NCBI RefSeq assembly: GCF_900103805.1
Contig: NZ_FNIB01000012.1
Span: forward strand, 1 to 64,000
Length of the DNA: 64,000 nt
Direction of reading: 5' to 3'
Origin: Cryobacterium flavum
GTDB taxonomy: Bacteria > Actinomycetota > Actinomycetes > Actinomycetales > Microbacteriaceae
Under the pieces are notes generated by a model that was not told where the DNA came from, made no database searches, and was given only the letters and a program-made list of their open reading frames with translations. Each line of letters begins with the position of its first letter. The first letter of the stretch is position 1. The position numbers and the translations under genes are program-made. Below are positions 9,148 through 17,776 of the stretch, one piece after another.

Positions 9148-10710
9148 TTATTGGTAGAGCCGGTCGAGTTTGCCGTCCTGGCTGAGTCGCACCAGGTTGT
9201 CCACGGCGATGCCGGTCACGTCGGCCACGGTGCGCATGGGGCTGACGAACCATCCGCTTTTCTCCTGCACGGAGAGAACTCGCCAGCTGTCGGCGCCGAG
9301 TTCTTTCATCCAGGACGCGTCGTCGAGGCATCCGTCGAACGACGAGTAGCCCGAATCGGTGGTGACGCAGACTCCGTTGAATTCGGTGCGGTACGGCCAG
9401 TTGTAGCCGTCGCCCTCGATCACGATGCTGTCGATGTCGAGGCGCGCCGTATTGCCCTCAATCTGCGGAGTCACAGCGAAATCGGTGATCTGCAGGTTGT
9501 CGTAGTCGCCGTCACCGTCGGTGGGCATGAGGGCGTCACCGTAGAGGCTGAGAAAGCGACGTTCGGCCTCGGGCAGAACCGCGGCGAGGTCGCCGTAGTC
9601 GCCGTTCTCGCCGAACGCGATCACGGCTTCGGCGAATCCTTCGGCAGCGGCGTCGGCGGTGTCGAACGACGCCACGTCGCCTTCGGGGACCAGGCTGCCT
9701 CGGGCGTTCGATCCGCTCTGCAGAATGTTCTCGCCGGTCGTCAGCAGCGGGCTGACGTACCAGGAGCCACCCTCGCGAACGGTGACGATGCTGGCGTCGT
9801 GTCCGAGCGAGTCGGCCAGGTCGGCGGCGGTCTGCGTGTACGGCAGCATGTCGTTCAGTTCGTCGATCGACGACTCGCGCAGGTCGGCGATCATGGAATC
9901 GGTGTCGCTGTCGTCGTAGCCCCACGACTCCTGCTGCAGGCGCAGCTGCGGCGCGACGACCTCGAGGTAGGCGTCGGTGATCGTTTCAGCATCACCGTTC
10001 ATGGTCATCTCACCCGCGGTGATAGTGACGACGGCGATGCCCTCTTCGATGTCTTCAGACTCGAGTTCGAGCCCGGTCAGGGTGATGTTGAGGCTGTCGA
10101 CGACGGTGTTGATGAGCTCCGGCATATCAACCGGGTCGCCGTTCTCGTCGTCCATGGCGATGGTGCCGAGCTGGTCGATCGGAGCCTTGAACGATTCGAT
10201 CTCAGCGGGAGACAGCGAGCCGTACAGGCTGATCAAGTCCATATCGGCGGTGCCCTCGAGCAGCTTTTCGACCGCAGCAGTCGGTGAGGATGCCCCGCCC
10301 AGCTTCGAGAAGATGGCCCCGTAGGCCCAGATGCCGCCGCCGGCGACCAACAGCACGACGACCCCGATTGAGCCCCAGATCAGCAGTTTCTTGCGCGGTC
10401 TCTTGGGTGTTTGGCCCGGCTGGGCCTGGCCAGCCTGAGCCTGACCCGGCTGGGCATAGGGATTCACCAAAGCGGATGCCGCCGGCTCGGTCGCCGGCGC
10501 GATAACGGCGGGCGCGACTGCGGGCGGCGCGATCACGGGCGCGATCGTGCCGAGCTGGAGCATCCACTCAATCAGGGCCGGGTAGCACGACGGATTTCCG
10601 GCGATGACGGGGTGCAGCTCGTGGTGGGCGGCAGCGATTTCGGCGAGCCGGGCCTGCGAGGTCGCCGGGTCGGCGGCTTCCCGATAGAGGGGGGAGGTGG
10701 AATCTGTCAC
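9148..10710 (-). CDS. LRV-domain membrane protein with large extracellular region
   Basis: A 520-aa protein. Residues 1-54 are an LRV-type segment with ELHPVIAGNPSCYPALIEW. A Pro/Ala/Gln-rich cytoplasmic linker follows, then a basic patch (KRPRKK) and one membrane helix at about 108-131. The remaining 390 residues are acidic and predicted outside; they contain two similar-looking halves with FVSPM and YVSPL type endings, possibly duplicated DUF4878-like folds. The start is GTG at 10710, with AGGAG upstream. It lies between the polytopic LRV gene and a small membrane-protein gene. No enzymatic motif was seen. Confidence 0.8.
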   Translation of the reverse strand: MTDSTSPLYREAADPATSQARLAEIAAAHHELHPVIAGNPSCYPALIEWMLQLGTIAPVIAPPAVAPAVIAPATEPAASALVNPYAQPGQAQAGQAQPGQTPKRPRKKLLIWGSIGVVVLLVAGGGIWAYGAIFSKLGGASSPTAAVEKLLEGTADMDLISLYGSLSPAEIESFKAPIDQLGTIAMDDENGDPVDMPELINTVVDSLNITLTGLELESEDIEEGIAVVTITAGEMTMNGDAETITDAYLEVVAPQLRLQQESWGYDDSDTDSMIADLRESSIDELNDMLPYTQTAADLADSLGHDASIVTVREGGSWYVSPLLTTGENILQSGSNARGSLVPEGDVASFDTADAAAEGFAEAVIAFGENGDYGDLAAVLPEAERRFLSLYGDALMPTDGDGDYDNLQITDFAVTPQIEGNTARLDIDSIVIEGDGYNWPYRTEFNGVCVTTDSGYSSFDGCLDDASWMKELGADSWRVLSVQEKSGWFVSPMRTVADVTGIAVDNLVRLSQDGKLDRLYQ

Positions 10711-10786
10711 GAGAGAAATGCTCCTAGATGGTCAGTGCTGGTAGACGGGTACGAAGTGAGGGGGCGGTAGCGGGTAGCGGTCGCCA

Positions 10787-11449
10787 TTACCAGGTGAGAA
10801 TGGTGAAGACCGTGTACGCGGCGGCTGCGAGAACGACCAGAACGGTGATCGAGATGATCAACGTCAGGGTCACTCGGCGACGGCGACGCTTCGTGACCGC
10901 GGCACGCTCGCGAATCTCGGCGGCCGCGTCGGCGAGACGGAGACGGGCCAGGTCGGGCTGCACGTCGGCGAGGGGCAGCGGGTTCTTTGGCGGAATGATG
11001 GCCGGTGTCGGCCGCGCCGCGTAGCGCACGCTCTCACCGCTCTGCACCTGCGGCGGCTGGTAGCGCCGTTGCAGGGAATCCACGACCGGTGTGTGCAGGG
11101 GGGCGGCCGCTCGCCGTCCGTTCAGGAGGGTATCGGCCGCCGTGCTGCCCCGGGAGGAACGCACGGTGGCCTCGTCGTCCGGGCCATTAGTCGGGTCATC
11201 AGTCGGGTCATCAGTCGGGTCGGCCGCATCTGGTGCCTTCGTACGGGCCGGTCGCAGCACACGGCGGGTGTGTTCATCACTGCCGCGTTGCACGATGCGG
11301 GTGTGTTCGTCCATCGTGCGCGAAACGATAATGGTGTCGTCGCTGTCGGTGTCGTCGGTGTCATCGGTGTCGGTGTCATCGGTGTCGTCGATGTCGGGCA
11401 GGTCTGCCACCGGTTCCGGGGGTGGCGCGCTCGGGTCAGCGGGCTGCAT
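10787..11449 (-). CDS. Small membrane protein with Asp/Thr-repeat N-terminus
   Basis: I chose the ATG at 11449 (220 aa), which overlaps the end of the PP2C gene by 14 nt; a longer frame exists but lies inside PP2C coding sequence. The N-terminus is Pro-rich, then has a run of DDT/DT repeats ending in DDTIIVSRTM, followed by DEHTR motifs and DDPT repeats. A cluster of Arg/Lys precedes one membrane helix near the C-terminus (about 193-216). Its Thr-rich acidic N-terminus resembles the phospho-acceptor tails read by FHA domains, and the gene adjoins phosphatase and FHA genes, so it may be a kinase substrate. That role is inference. Confidence 0.75.
   Translation of the reverse strand: MQPADPSAPPPEPVADLPDIDDTDDTDTDDTDDTDSDDTIIVSRTMDEHTRIVQRGSDEHTRRVLRPARTKAPDAADPTDDPTDDPTNGPDDEATVRSSRGSTAADTLLNGRRAAAPLHTPVVDSLQRRYQPPQVQSGESVRYAARPTPAIIPPKNPLPLADVQPDLARLRLADAAAEIRERAAVTKRRRRRVTLTLIISITVLVVLAAAAYTVFTILTW
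11189..11222. repeat. 12-nt tandem repeat encoding DDPT units
   Basis: The unit agtcgggtcatc is repeated in tandem, with a third partial copy, inside the Asp/Thr-rich membrane-protein gene. It encodes repeated T-D-D-P residues. Confidence 0.7.
11331..11398. repeat. Low-complexity GTGTCATCG-type repeat encoding Asp-Thr runs
   Basis: Short units of ggtgtcatc and ggtgtcgtc recur along this stretch and encode the acidic DDTDT segment of the small membrane protein. It is coding low complexity, not a mobile or CRISPR repeat. Confidence 0.7.
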
Positions 11450-12299
11450 TGCGGGCCACTCGTTGCACCGGTCGGGTGTCTTCGGTGCGGGTATCGATGG
11501 TGTCGGAGTGGTCGTCGCCGATCGCGACGCCGTGCCAGGAGCTGACCCCGCCGGCGATGACATCGATCACGATCACCGAAACGTTGTCGCGGCCGCCGTG
11601 CTCGAGGGCCCCGGCGAGCAGCGCGTCGGCCGTCTGCTGGGTGCTGCCGCCGAGGGTCAGACCGGCCTTGATCGCTTCGTCGGAGAGCTCGCCGCTGAGG
11701 CCATCGGAGCACACCAGCAGTCGTTCGCCGGTCACGACCGGTCGCAGCCAGTAGTCGGCGCTGCTGTTGTCGGCACCCATCGCGCGGGTGATGACGTTTT
11801 TGCGGGCGAAGCTGGCGACATCCGCTTTGAGCAGTGACCCTTCCTCGATGAGTTCCTGGGCGAGGGAATGGTCGACGGTGAGCTGCTGAAAGTCGCCGCC
11901 GTGCAGGCGGTAGACGCGCGAGTCGCCGACGTTCACGATGAGCCAGTGTGGGGCATCTTCGTGGTCGATGAGCACCAGGCCGGTGAGAGTACTACCCGCG
12001 CCGCGCCCGGTCGAATCCGACACGGCGCGCACGCTGGTGTGGGCGCGCTCGACCGCGGCCACCACGTCACCGGCCGCAACATAGGTGCGGCCGACGCAGC
12101 CCCGGAACTCGGCGATCACAGCGGAGCTGGCCCGCTGGCCGGCCTCCAGCCCGCCCATGCCGTCTGCGACGATGAACACCGGTTGGGACGCCAGCAGCGA
12201 GTCTTCATTCTCGTGCCGTTTGCGGCCGACATCGGTGCGCGAGCCGCACTGCAGCGACACCCCAGCACTGGTCGCTCGCTGTTCGGCGAGGTGCGTCAC
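11436..12299 (-). CDS. PP2C-family protein Ser/Thr phosphatase
   Basis: A 287-aa cytoplasmic phosphatase of the PPM/PP2C family. Metal-binding and catalytic motifs are intact: NEDS near the N-terminus, VADGMGG, VCSDGLSGE in the middle and GGRDNVSVI towards the C-terminus. It has no membrane segment. The GTG start at 12299 is 3 nt from the upstream FHA gene stop, and its end overlaps the next gene, so it is part of the same transcript. With the kinase at 24775-25938 and two FHA proteins it forms a complete phospho-Thr write, read and erase set. The partner proteins are inferred from context. Confidence 0.95.
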   Translation of the reverse strand: MTHLAEQRATSAGVSLQCGSRTDVGRKRHENEDSLLASQPVFIVADGMGGLEAGQRASSAVIAEFRGCVGRTYVAAGDVVAAVERAHTSVRAVSDSTGRGAGSTLTGLVLIDHEDAPHWLIVNVGDSRVYRLHGGDFQQLTVDHSLAQELIEEGSLLKADVASFARKNVITRAMGADNSSADYWLRPVVTGERLLVCSDGLSGELSDEAIKAGLTLGGSTQQTADALLAGALEHGGRDNVSVIVIDVIAGGVSSWHGVAIGDDHSDTIDTRTEDTRPVQRVARNAAR

Positions 12300-12302
12300 G
12301 AC

Positions 12303-13781
12303 TCAGGCCTCCAGGTAGATGCGCGCCGCGAGCTCCCCCAGCAGGAACCGATCGGTCAGGGGCGCGCTCGCACCCGCATCGAGTTCATTCTCCAGTCCGC
12401 CCCCATCAATGAGCACGACGCCGTTGGTCGAGTGCAGGTCGCTGATACCCCAGGCACCTTCGACAAAGTCCAGACGGGCGTGCGTCTTCGACACCGTCTT
12501 GCCGGGGTCGTGCAGCGGAACCAACTGTGCGTCGGTGTGTGCGCCGCCACGTGCGGGGTTGCGCCCGAGCAGCACGACCGGTTTGGTGAGCGACACTTTG
12601 AGACCGTGCTCGGTTTCGAGCGTCCACGGCTTCATGCGGCGCGCCACGATCATCGTTTCGTCGAGGTCGTCGCCGGCTTCGTCGTCGACTTCAGCGGCGA
12701 CTGGCGCGGGAAGTGCGGCGGGGACCGCTGCGACGGCTACCCCGGCGGCGATCTCGGCGGCGGCTGCGGCGAGCTCGCCGGGCAAGGCCATGGGGAGTTC
12801 CGCGGTCCCTGGCCCACTAGCCGCAGCAGCGACCGGTGCGGCGCTCACCTGAACGACCGGCGCCGGCGGAGCCCACGGGTTGGCCGGTGCGGCGGCCGCA
12901 ACGGGCGGTGCCGCAACAACCGGCGGCGCCGGCGGAGCAGAGGCTACCGGCGGTGCCGGCGGTGCCGGCAATACCGGCGGGGCGGGTGGGGCAGGCGGGG
13001 CTGGAACAACGGCCGGAGCCGACAGCACCGGCACAGCAGGCGGGGCAGGCGGGGCAGGCGGGGCAGGCGGGGCAGGCGGGGCAGGCGGGGCGGAGAATAC
13101 CGGCGGCGCCGGCGGTGCACTCACGTAGAACGGCGGCGGGCTGGTCGGCAGACCGTGCGGCGCTGCTGGTGCCGGCGGGGCCGGCGGGGCCGGTGGGGCG
13201 GTCGCCGCAAACGCTGCGGGCGGGGAGGGTGGCAGTGGTGGTCCGGCAAACTGAGCCGCCGGTGCAGGGGGCGCCGGCGGCATGGAGGCCAGCGGCATCG
13301 AAGGTGCAGCGTTGTGGCCGACCGGCGTGGGAACGGCCGGCTGTGCCGGCGCCAGTGACAGCAGCGTCACGGGGGCGAACGGTACGTATCCGGTCGCGGC
13401 TATGCCCGGCATCCAGCCGGTGTCGACCGACTTTCCGAACCCGAGCACGCCGGCCCAGATGGGAAAGGAGATCAGGTAGAGCAGGGTGAACCCGCCGCCG
13501 TGCCCCAGACGTCGGTTGACGTTGTTGACCGCCATGATGAACACGACGAGGGCTACCAGGTTCGCGGCCGGAATGAACATGCCAATCACCCACAGGGCCG
13601 AATACCGACCGAGCTCAAGCAGGGTGATGGTGTTGACGATCGGCACCCAGGCCTTCCAAGCCTGCTCGCCGAGTTTCAGAAAGACCTTGCCGAGGGCGAT
13701 CGACGAGAACACATACAGGCCGAGGCCGAGCAGCACGGCCACCACAACTACGGCTATCGCCGCTCCAGATGATTCATCCAT
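12303..13781 (-). CDS. DUF5684-like membrane protein with Pro-rich linker and C-terminal FHA domain
   Basis: A 492-aa protein. The first 120 or so residues contain about four membrane helices with GEQAWKAWVPIVNT, typical of DUF5684. A long Pro/Ala linker follows (about 150-300), with many APPAPP units. The C-terminal FHA domain has LLGRNPARGG, SKTHARL and HSTNGV, so the phospho-Thr-binding Arg and Ser are present. It likely recruits a phosphorylated partner to the membrane. It starts with ATG at 13781, directly after the upstream transglutaminase-like gene, and is followed by the PP2C gene. Confidence 0.88.
   Translation of the reverse strand: MDESSGAAIAVVVVAVLLGLGLYVFSSIALGKVFLKLGEQAWKAWVPIVNTITLLELGRYSALWVIGMFIPAANLVALVVFIMAVNNVNRRLGHGGGFTLLYLISFPIWAGVLGFGKSVDTGWMPGIAATGYVPFAPVTLLSLAPAQPAVPTPVGHNAAPSMPLASMPPAPPAPAAQFAGPPLPPSPPAAFAATAPPAPPAPPAPAAPHGLPTSPPPFYVSAPPAPPVFSAPPAPPAPPAPPAPPAPPAVPVLSAPAVVPAPPAPPAPPVLPAPPAPPVASAPPAPPVVAAPPVAAAAPANPWAPPAPVVQVSAAPVAAAASGPGTAELPMALPGELAAAAAEIAAGVAVAAVPAALPAPVAAEVDDEAGDDLDETMIVARRMKPWTLETEHGLKVSLTKPVVLLGRNPARGGAHTDAQLVPLHDPGKTVSKTHARLDFVEGAWGISDLHSTNGVVLIDGGGLENELDAGASAPLTDRFLLGELAARIYLEA
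13036..13089. repeat. Six tandem 9-nt units in Pro-rich linker
   Basis: The unit gcaggcggg occurs six times in a row and encodes PPA repeats on the minus strand. It is coding slippage-prone sequence in the FHA protein linker. Confidence 0.85.
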
Positions 13782-16391
13782 TTATGCTTCACGGCCGCTG
13801 ATCGGCGGCCGCTCCCCCAATCTGCTGGTGTCGCGCCGGTTCGGGCGAACGGTGATGACGTCGTATCGAGCTGAGCGTCGGCGAAAAGTGAACAGGTGGC
13901 GGGCATCCGCCAGTCGAGAGAAGGAGCGCAGCGAGATGGCTGCGCGCAGGCGTTGCCGCCGGGTTCCACTGGCAGCGAGGCCGGCGCGTTCGGCCGTGAC
14001 GAGCGCCCAGAAGGCGTCGCTCTCGTCGACCTGAGGTGACACCGGCCCGAAGACAGCCCGGTCGGCGAGGGTCGCAAGCTGGGAACCGCCCGCCGATTCG
14101 TAGTACGAGGCGGTCTCGACCCGGGTCATGCTGCCCTGGTCGCTGAAACCGCGGTCGACGGCGGCGTCGATGTATTCGTCCCAGCCGCCCGCGAACCTGG
14201 CCGATACGTCGGCCGCGCGGGCCCGGTCACGTCGACGCTTGAATTTGGCACCGAGAATGACCAGGAACGGGGTGCTGATCGCGAGCAGCGCGGCCAGGCT
14301 GATGCCGCCGACCTTCAGGATCGCGAACAGCCAGGCCAGATCGGTGCCGGTGACCGGGTCCTGCTCCGGCTGGTCTTCACCGTTGGTCGGGTTCGCCTCG
14401 GGCGCGCGCTGCTCGGTTGCACCTTCGGCGATGACCTCGGTATTGTATTGCGGGTCGCGGGTCGTGTCGTCGATGGGTGACAGCGGGTTCTGAAACTGCG
14501 GGGTCGCGTCCAGGGTGATCCAGCCGCCGTCGCCGCTGGCCACTTCGACCCAGGCCGCGAGGTTCTGGCCCGAGCAGACTCCGCCCCGGCACGCCCCGGG
14601 TGCGCCCGAATCAGCGCCGGATCCCAGGGTGAATCCGAGCACCACGCGGGACTCAAAGCCGAGGTGACGAGCGAGCAGTGCGGTAGCGACGGCGAACTGT
14701 TCGTCGTCGCCGATAGCTGCCACAAGCTGGGAATTCTCGGTGGCGGTCGTGCTGTTCTGCTTCTCCAGCAGCGCGGTGAAGAGAGCGTCGATGCGGGCGA
14801 CCGAGTGTCCGGACAAGCTCGGCGAGAACTGGTAGTCGCCGAGGTCGGCGGTCCAGGAGTCCACCGCCGGCACGGTCAGGGAGTGGCTGAGGTAGCCGCG
14901 CTCGCGCAGGCGGGTGACGAGTTCGGCCAGGCCGGTGCCATCGCGTGTGACGGCCTGGGCGTCGACCCAGTCGACCAGGCTCTGCGGAATCAGCGTTTCA
15001 TCGATCGCGTCACCGGCCGGGCTGGCGAGAGAGGCGAGGTCCGTCGCATCCGCTTGTGAGTCGGAGACGATCGTGTAGCGGTCGCCGCGCTCGAGGGCTT
15101 TGAGTTGAATTCCGGATGCCGTACCCGCGTTGTAGAAAAAGCCGTCGCTCAGGTCAGCCGCGCGATCACCGGCAAAGCGGATGCTCGACAGCGCGCCGGC
15201 CCCCGGCATCCAGACGCCGCTGTAGCCGGCAATGTCGAACCGGGTCGTGACGCTGTCCGCGCTCGCCCCGCGCGCGTGCGGCACCCGGGCGAAGGCGGTG
15301 GCCTGGTCGCTCTCGCCCGCGGCGGGGTCGACGACCCGAAAGACTTCTCCGTCGTAGTAGCTGAGCACGGCGAGGCGCACGCGGGAGTCGGTGCCGTCGT
15401 CGATGGCCGGGCCGGATAGCGTGAACAGCTCGGCGTCGTACTGCTCGGCGCTGAAATAGCTGCGGTACTGGCTGAGCGGGCTGACGTATTCGCGCAGTTC
15501 GACGGCCGGGTCGATGCTGCTCCGCAGCACCTCACGGGTCGGCGTCGCGGCAACGGCCGACAGCCCGCCGAGGGTGACGCCGATGGCGAGAACGAGCACC
15601 CCGCCGGCGAGAATGGCCCGGCGCAGGCGACCGCCGAGGCCGCCGGGAGTGCGCCGCACCCCGGTGGTGCGGGCAGCCAGGTCGAGTGCCTCGCTGCGGG
15701 CGAGGTGGGTGCGCCAGGCCAGAAAGCCGAAGGCCAGCAGCAGGGCGGCCAGGCCGATCAGGCTTTCGCGTGGTGCCGGCAAACTCACACTAAAAAAAGT
15801 CAGCGGAACGCTCACGGCACTCGACCCGAAGACGAGGCCGAACAGTTGCACGGCAAAGATCAGCGGCACGGCCAGGGCCATGAGCCGGCCGCCGCGCCAG
15901 GCCAGCGAGAGTGCCACAGTGGTGCCGCCGAGAAACAGCAGAAAGGCGGGGGCGAGCAGCGACTGATAGGAGCCGACCGGCAGTTGGATGGTGACGAGTT
16001 CTTTCCAGCTGAAGACCGTCGCGGTCACCAGGTCGAGCAGCCCGCCGACGGCGTTCGGCACACTCGTGAGGGCGGTCGGCGCCGCGAGCGGTACGCCGAG
16101 CAGCAGGTAAGCGCCCAGCACGGTCAGCAGCACGGTGAACCAGCTCCAGCCTCGACGGGCGCCGAGCCAGGCCAGAGCCAGGCCGGTGAGAATCGCTCCG
16201 GCCGCCATGATCAGGTAGCTCACGTCCTGGTAGATCGGCCAGGCCGCCCACACGGCAACGAGCATCATCGCCACGATGAACACGGCGTTGATCACCCAGG
16301 CACGCCGGCGTGGGACCGGCCCACGGCGCGGGCGGGTGGTCGGCACGGCACCGGTCGCAGGTCGCATGGGCTGAACTTCGGGCGCGCTCAT
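13782..16391 (-). CDS. TgpA-like membrane protein with catalytically altered transglutaminase domain
   Basis: An 869-aa protein with a basic N-terminus, several membrane helices in the first 260 residues, a large outer region, a transglutaminase-like core, one further membrane helix and a cytoplasmic tail. This is the usual TgpA/DUF3488-type layout next to MoxR and DUF58. In the core the Cys expected in GDCEQF is Asp (GDDEQF, D563) and the His expected before AWVEV is Ala (A612); the third residue, D628 in LDATP, is kept. So the fold is present but Cys-His chemistry is not expected. The ATG start overlaps the DUF58 stop by 4 nt (ATGA). Confidence 0.88.
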   Translation of the reverse strand: MSAPEVQPMRPATGAVPTTRPRRGPVPRRRAWVINAVFIVAMMLVAVWAAWPIYQDVSYLIMAAGAILTGLALAWLGARRGWSWFTVLLTVLGAYLLLGVPLAAPTALTSVPNAVGGLLDLVTATVFSWKELVTIQLPVGSYQSLLAPAFLLFLGGTTVALSLAWRGGRLMALAVPLIFAVQLFGLVFGSSAVSVPLTFFSVSLPAPRESLIGLAALLLAFGFLAWRTHLARSEALDLAARTTGVRRTPGGLGGRLRRAILAGGVLVLAIGVTLGGLSAVAATPTREVLRSSIDPAVELREYVSPLSQYRSYFSAEQYDAELFTLSGPAIDDGTDSRVRLAVLSYYDGEVFRVVDPAAGESDQATAFARVPHARGASADSVTTRFDIAGYSGVWMPGAGALSSIRFAGDRAADLSDGFFYNAGTASGIQLKALERGDRYTIVSDSQADATDLASLASPAGDAIDETLIPQSLVDWVDAQAVTRDGTGLAELVTRLRERGYLSHSLTVPAVDSWTADLGDYQFSPSLSGHSVARIDALFTALLEKQNSTTATENSQLVAAIGDDEQFAVATALLARHLGFESRVVLGFTLGSGADSGAPGACRGGVCSGQNLAAWVEVASGDGGWITLDATPQFQNPLSPIDDTTRDPQYNTEVIAEGATEQRAPEANPTNGEDQPEQDPVTGTDLAWLFAILKVGGISLAALLAISTPFLVILGAKFKRRRDRARAADVSARFAGGWDEYIDAAVDRGFSDQGSMTRVETASYYESAGGSQLATLADRAVFGPVSPQVDESDAFWALVTAERAGLAASGTRRQRLRAAISLRSFSRLADARHLFTFRRRSARYDVITVRPNRRDTSRLGERPPISGREA

Positions 16392-17776
16392 GCTGCTCGT
16401 CGACTCAGCAGGGATTGCAAGTCGTCGAGCACACCGATGGTCAGCACGCTGGTGCCGGCCAGGTCACGAAAGCTCGGCTGTTCGTTGGGGTTGCACAATA
16501 CGGCGACGACCTGCACGTTGCCGGCAAATTTGAGGGTGAGAGCCTGCAGACGCCGAGCGGTCATCGCCGAACCGCAAATCACGAAGGCGATGGAGATGTC
16601 GGGCACGACCTGCGCTGCGAGCACGCAGACGTCTTCGATGTGCATCGCGTGCGAGCTGGTTTCGATGGCGGTGAGGTCGTCGAGCAGAGTGCGCGTCGAC
16701 ACGACGCTCAGGCTGCGTACCGAACGGATGCTCTTCCGCACGATATCGGGGATTTCCTCGCTCGCTACGACGGCCAAATCGCGGCCGTCGCGAATGGCGC
16801 GCACGCCGAGCGAACCGGCGGCGCTGACCGCCATCTCGAACTCGTCCTCCGACGCGTATTCGGCATCGTTGAGGCTCAAGACGATGGCCAGGCGGGAGCG
16901 GCGGCTTTCTTCGAACTGGCGCACCATGAGCTTGCCGGTCTTCGCGGTGGATTTCCAGTGAATGTGCCGCTGCCCGTCACCCGGCGCGTACTCGCGAATG
17001 GCGTGAAAGGAGATGTCGGAGTCGACGATGTCACTCGTGGGGTTGCCCTCGAGGTCGCGCACGAACCCGGCGCTCGTGCTCGGAATCGATACGGTCACCG
17101 GATGCACGAACAGGCGGTTGACGTCGGCCCAGGCCACTTCACGGCCGAGCACACCGAGCGGGTCGCTGCGCACGGTCGTGACCGGGCCCACGTCAATCAC
17201 ACCGCGGCGGTAGGCCGGCACGCGAACGTGCTCTTCGTGAACCTGACCGCTGCGGAGGAGCGGCACGTAGACATCCGCCAGGCCTTTGCCAATGGGAACG
17301 TCGACGCGACCCGGCAGCTCGAGCCGTTTGGACACGTTGGTGACGGTGAGGGTGCCCAAAACCTCGGAGCCGGCCACCACCCGGTCGACCGGCAGCACGA
17401 AGTCGACGCTGTAGGCGCGCCCGCCGGCCAGAAAGGGCAGGGAGATGAGAATGAGGGCGACCGCCACACAGCCGGTGACGATCAGTTCGGTCCAGCCGAA
17501 AACGAGGCCGAGCGGCAGCAGCACGATCGCCGTGGCGACGACGACCCAGCCGGCCGGCGTGACCGTTTCGCCCACCCATTCGACGGATACCCGCGCACCG
17601 TTTCGCACAATTCGCGAAACCCGCATCCAGAGCACGACGGCGCCCACGAGGGTCAACGTTGTTGACTGGTTCGTGCGCGTGGTGCTGTACCGGGTGTGCG
17701 TTGCAGACCTGGTCTGGGTGCTGGTTCGCGCCAGATTTGAGGTCTGGGAGCGCCGCGATTCGGTGTGGAAGCTCAC
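16388..17776 (-). CDS. DUF58 domain membrane protein
   Basis: A 462-aa protein with two membrane helices at about residues 40-55 and 75-110, then a cytoplasmic or surface part with the DUF58 signature GDGQRHIHWKSTAKTGKLMV. The family commonly sits between a MoxR AAA ATPase and a TgpA-type transglutaminase protein, as here, and its C-terminal part is related to VWA folds. GTG start at 17776 overlaps the MoxR stop by 4 nt; its stop overlaps the next ATG by 4 nt. Function is chaperone- or assembly-related in studied MoxR systems; the client here is probably one of the giant surface proteins, by inference. Confidence 0.92.
   Translation of the reverse strand: MSFHTESRRSQTSNLARTSTQTRSATHTRYSTTRTNQSTTLTLVGAVVLWMRVSRIVRNGARVSVEWVGETVTPAGWVVVATAIVLLPLGLVFGWTELIVTGCVAVALILISLPFLAGGRAYSVDFVLPVDRVVAGSEVLGTLTVTNVSKRLELPGRVDVPIGKGLADVYVPLLRSGQVHEEHVRVPAYRRGVIDVGPVTTVRSDPLGVLGREVAWADVNRLFVHPVTVSIPSTSAGFVRDLEGNPTSDIVDSDISFHAIREYAPGDGQRHIHWKSTAKTGKLMVRQFEESRRSRLAIVLSLNDAEYASEDEFEMAVSAAGSLGVRAIRDGRDLAVVASEEIPDIVRKSIRSVRSLSVVSTRTLLDDLTAIETSSHAMHIEDVCVLAAQVVPDISIAFVICGSAMTARRLQALTLKFAGNVQVVAVLCNPNEQPSFRDLAGTSVLTIGVLDDLQSLLSRRAA

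Noticed and set aside
13036-13089. Short regular repeats that could suggest a CRISPR array
   Set aside because: Nine-base units without spacers, in frame within a Pro-rich coding linker.
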